From the NCBI GenBank assembly GCA_958403605.1, contig CATXYA010000093.1, forward strand, positions 1 to 6,736: 6,736 bases of DNA, given 5' to 3'. Under the pieces are notes generated by a model. That model worked only from the letters and a program-made list of their open reading frames with translations. It did not search any database and had not been told where the DNA came from. Positions 5,070 through 6,736 of this stretch are shown one piece after another. Numbering within the stretch: the stretch's first letter is position 1; each line of letters opens with the position of its first letter. This stretch comes from an uncultured Oscillospiraceae bacterium (GTDB taxonomy: Bacteria > Bacillota > Clostridia > Oscillospirales > Ruminococcaceae). The position numbers and the translations under genes are program-made.

Positions 5070-6440
5070 GTGAAATCGCTGCGGAACTATATCTCCAAAT
5101 ATCTCCTTTCTTTTGCAGGCTTCATCTTTTTGCTGGTGGTGCTCAATATCCTGCTGTTCGTGGGGACGTTTTACGGCGTGGTCACGCGGGATCACGCCGG
5201 CGCCTCCCCCCGCAGCATGCTGGCGGACACCGCCGCCGCCAGCGCACGGGAAGGCATCTCCGGAAGCATGCGGGCCCGGCTGCAGCGGGAAGGGATATGG
5301 GCGATGTTCCTGGACGATGCGGGCGCCTGCCTTTGGTCGGTCGATCTTCCGCCGGAGCTTCCCACCCAGTACACCCTGCCGGAGGCCGCCGTTTTTTCCA
5401 AGGGCTATCTGGCGGATTATCCTGTTTTTGTCCGCAGCGAGGACAGCGGCCTGCTGGTGCTGGGATACCCAAAAGGGAGCTACTACAAGCTCCCCGGCAA
5501 CTATTACTCCGCCGGAACGCTGAAGCGCCTTCCCTTTTTCTTCGCGGGCATCCTGGCGCTGGACCTGTTGCTGCTGTTTGCCGCGTATTCTTTTTCCAAA
5601 ATGAAGATCGTCCGGGATACCGGGCCGCTCATTGCCGCCATCCAAACGCTTTCCGGCGGCCGCCCTGCGGCGCTGGCCGTGCAGGGCGAGCTGTCGGAGG
5701 TCGCCGCCAGCGTCAATAAGGCCTCTCAAATTTTGAGCCGGCAGAACCAGGCGCGCGCCAACTGGATCAGCGGCGTCTCCCACGACATCCGCACCCCGCT
5801 CTCCATCATCCTCGGGCACGCTGGGCGCATCGCCGCCGACACCAGTGCCGGCAGCGCGGTCCGCGAGCAGGCCGCGGTCATCCAGCGGCAAAGCGTGAAG
5901 CTGAAAGAGCTGGTGGCGGACTTGAACCTGGTGTCCCAGCTGGAATATGAAATGCAGCCGCTGCACCAAGAACCCGTGCGCCTGTCAAAGCTGCTGCGCA
6001 CCTACACGGCGGACCTGCTGAACGCGGGGCTGCCGGACGCCTACTGCGTCACGCTGGAGATCATGCCCGCCGCCGAAGCCGTCCTACTGGCGGGTGACGC
6101 CCGGCTGCTTGCCCGCGCCGTCAACAATCTGGTGCAAAACAGTATCCGGCACAACCCCCAGGGCTGCAGCATCCGCCTCGGGCTCAGCTGTTCTCCCGGC
6201 GCCGTTTTGCTGTCGGTGGCCGACGACGGCGTCGGCCTGTCGCCGGAAAAGCAGCGGGAGCTGGCGGAGACGCCCCACTACCTGGACAGCACCGATGACC
6301 GGCTCGACCTGCGCCACGGCCTGGGCCTCGTCCTGGTGCGGCAGATCACGGAAGCGCATCAAGGCGCCATGCAGATCGAAAGCGGGCCGCAGCAGGGTGT
6401 CCAGGTCACGCTGTCTTTCCCCACCGGCAGCACCGCATAA
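5070..6440 (+). CDS. Membrane sensor histidine kinase
   Basis: A 456-residue kinase that senses a stimulus outside the membrane and phosphorylates the preceding regulator. Plan: helix 1 at about 12-38; an extracytoplasmic domain of about 115 residues (39-153); helix 2 at about 154-174; a HAMP-like linker (about 175-225); the H-box WISGVSHDIRTPLS with phospho-acceptor H238; N-box NNLVQNSIRHN (352-362); G1 box DDGVG (385-389); and G2 HGLGL (416-420). All boxes are intact. The sensor part contains W-A-M-F-L-D-D-A-G and 'FSKGYLADYPVFV...GLLVLGYPKGSYYK', a pattern I associate from memory with kinases next to peptide-resistance ABC transporters in Clostridia. The start is GTG 5070, with AAGGA 9 bases upstream; the frame is open further upstream but overlaps the regulator gene out of frame. 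The inducing ligand is unknown. Confidence 0.93.
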   Translation: MKSLRNYISKYLLSFAGFIFLLVVLNILLFVGTFYGVVTRDHAGASPRSMLADTAAASAREGISGSMRARLQREGIWAMFLDDAGACLWSVDLPPELPTQYTLPEAAVFSKGYLADYPVFVRSEDSGLLVLGYPKGSYYKLPGNYYSAGTLKRLPFFFAGILALDLLLLFAAYSFSKMKIVRDTGPLIAAIQTLSGGRPAALAVQGELSEVAASVNKASQILSRQNQARANWISGVSHDIRTPLSIILGHAGRIAADTSAGSAVREQAAVIQRQSVKLKELVADLNLVSQLEYEMQPLHQEPVRLSKLLRTYTADLLNAGLPDAYCVTLEIMPAAEAVLLAGDARLLARAVNNLVQNSIRHNPQGCSIRLGLSCSPGAVLLSVADDGVGLSPEKQRELAETPHYLDSTDDRLDLRHGLGLVLVRQITEAHQGAMQIESGPQQGVQVTLSFPTGSTA

Positions 6441-6444
6441 GCAG

Positions 6445-6479
6445 AACGAGGACGCGTTGCAGAACGCGTCCTCGTTTTT
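6445..6479 (+). terminator. Intrinsic terminator after the two-component operon
   Basis: A perfect 14-base-pair stem (6445-6458 with 6463-6476), loop GCAG, runs into TTTTT (6475-6479). It starts 4 bases after the kinase stop. On the - strand, after the converging acetyltransferase gene, the hairpin lacks a trailing T run. Confidence 0.95.
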
Positions 6480-6491
6480 CGCTTTTCTTTT

Positions 6492-6736
6492 CTATTGCAG
6501 TTCCGCGGCCGCCTCCAAGGCCGTTGCCAATGCCTCCGCGTTCCCGCTTTGGATCAGCGGCAGCAGCGGCTGCAGCTGCCGGGCGGGCAGCTCCCACCAG
6601 GGGTGCGCCCGCAGCCTGTCAATCACCGCCTGGGGAAACCGCGCGCGCAGGGGCTTCGCCGGGACGCCGCCCACGATGGTGTAGGGCGCGACATCTTTGG
6701 TGACTACCGCCCGGGCGCCGATGATGGCCCCGTCCC
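6492..6736 (-). CDS. Hexapeptide-repeat acetyltransferase, CatB/Vat-like, C-terminal part only
   Basis: The C-terminal 80 residues of a left-handed beta-helix O-acetyltransferase; the N-terminal part lies beyond the right edge. The frame is open through base 6736. The visible protein begins with the last coil of the hexapeptide repeat (DGAIIGARAVVTKDVAPYTIVGGVPAKPLRARF), whose GGVPAKP ending is a hallmark of the family. It then continues with a helical tail, AVIDRLRAHPWWELP...LPLIQSGNAEAL. The 'I.RL....WW.LP' tail followed by 'LPL..SG..EAL' matches CatB-type xenobiotic acetyltransferases, which acetylate chloramphenicol or streptogramin A using acetyl-CoA in known members. Many relatives in the group are not proven resistance enzymes, so a drug substrate is only a possibility here. 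It converges on the kinase gene and ends with TAG at 6492-6494. Confidence 0.82.
   Translation of the reverse strand, partial: DGAIIGARAVVTKDVAPYTIVGGVPAKPLRARFPQAVIDRLRAHPWWELPARQLQPLLPLIQSGNAEALATALEAAAELQ

Noticed and set aside
5028..5969. A 313-codon open frame on the - strand opposite the regulator end and kinase
   Set aside because: It lies antisense to a kinase with all conserved boxes. Its translation is rich in Arg, Gln, Gly and His with no recognisable domain, a typical shadow frame of GC-rich coding DNA.
1..6736. CRISPR arrays, tRNA or rRNA genes, insertion sequences, or a lanthipeptide precursor gene
   Set aside because: No regularly spaced repeats, cloverleaf-like or rRNA-like sequence, or transposase motifs were seen. 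Intergenic spaces are at most about 145 bases and hold no Cys/Ser/Thr-rich small open frame with a ribosome binding site.

Overview
The window is GC-rich, densely coded bacterial DNA. Strong AGGAGG-type ribosome binding sites, GTG/ATG starts, overlapping stop/start codons and U-tailed hairpin terminators are all present. With the gene families seen, this suggests a high-GC Firmicute, most likely a gut Clostridia/Oscillospiraceae-type organism. That placement is inference; no rRNA or marker gene is present.

Layout, left to right. (1) Bases 2-1584, + strand: the 3' part of a major facilitator superfamily (MFS) transporter, translationally coupled through a GTGA overlap to a GNAT acetyltransferase, ended by a strong terminator (about 1598-1636). 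(2) Bases 1657-4218, - strand: a four-gene operon read right to left, consisting of an ABC ATPase, two ABC-2 type permeases and a 97-residue membrane protein of unknown function. The genes overlap or lie within 11 bases of each other. (3) Bases 4219-4363: a divergent control region with a perfect TATAAT for the + strand, a TATTAT/TATAAA element for the - strand, and a 10-of-11-base tandem direct repeat (CCTTACTTTTA / CCTTACATTTC, mismatches aside) midway between them. (4) Bases 4364-6440, + strand: an OmpR-family response regulator and its membrane histidine kinase, followed by a strong terminator (6445-6479). (5) Bases 6492-6736, - strand: the C-terminal 80 residues of a hexapeptide-repeat acetyltransferase resembling the CatB/Vat xenobiotic acetyltransferases, running off the right edge.

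The central block (1657-6440) reads as one unit: a sensor kinase and regulator divergent from an ABC exporter. The ATPase has glutamate instead of glutamine in its Q-loop, the 'E-loop' known from lantibiotic-immunity LanF proteins and seen in BcrA-like ATPases. With two dissimilar ABC-2 permeases of about 250 residues, this fits a LanFEG/BcrAB/Cpr-like antimicrobial-peptide resistance module. No peptide precursor or modification genes are visible, so it looks like a stand-alone detox/sensing system rather than self-immunity of a producer, at least within this window. The least familiar element is the small third membrane protein at the operon end. I do not see a clearly unprecedented system; the most worthwhile leads are that small protein and the operator-like repeat.
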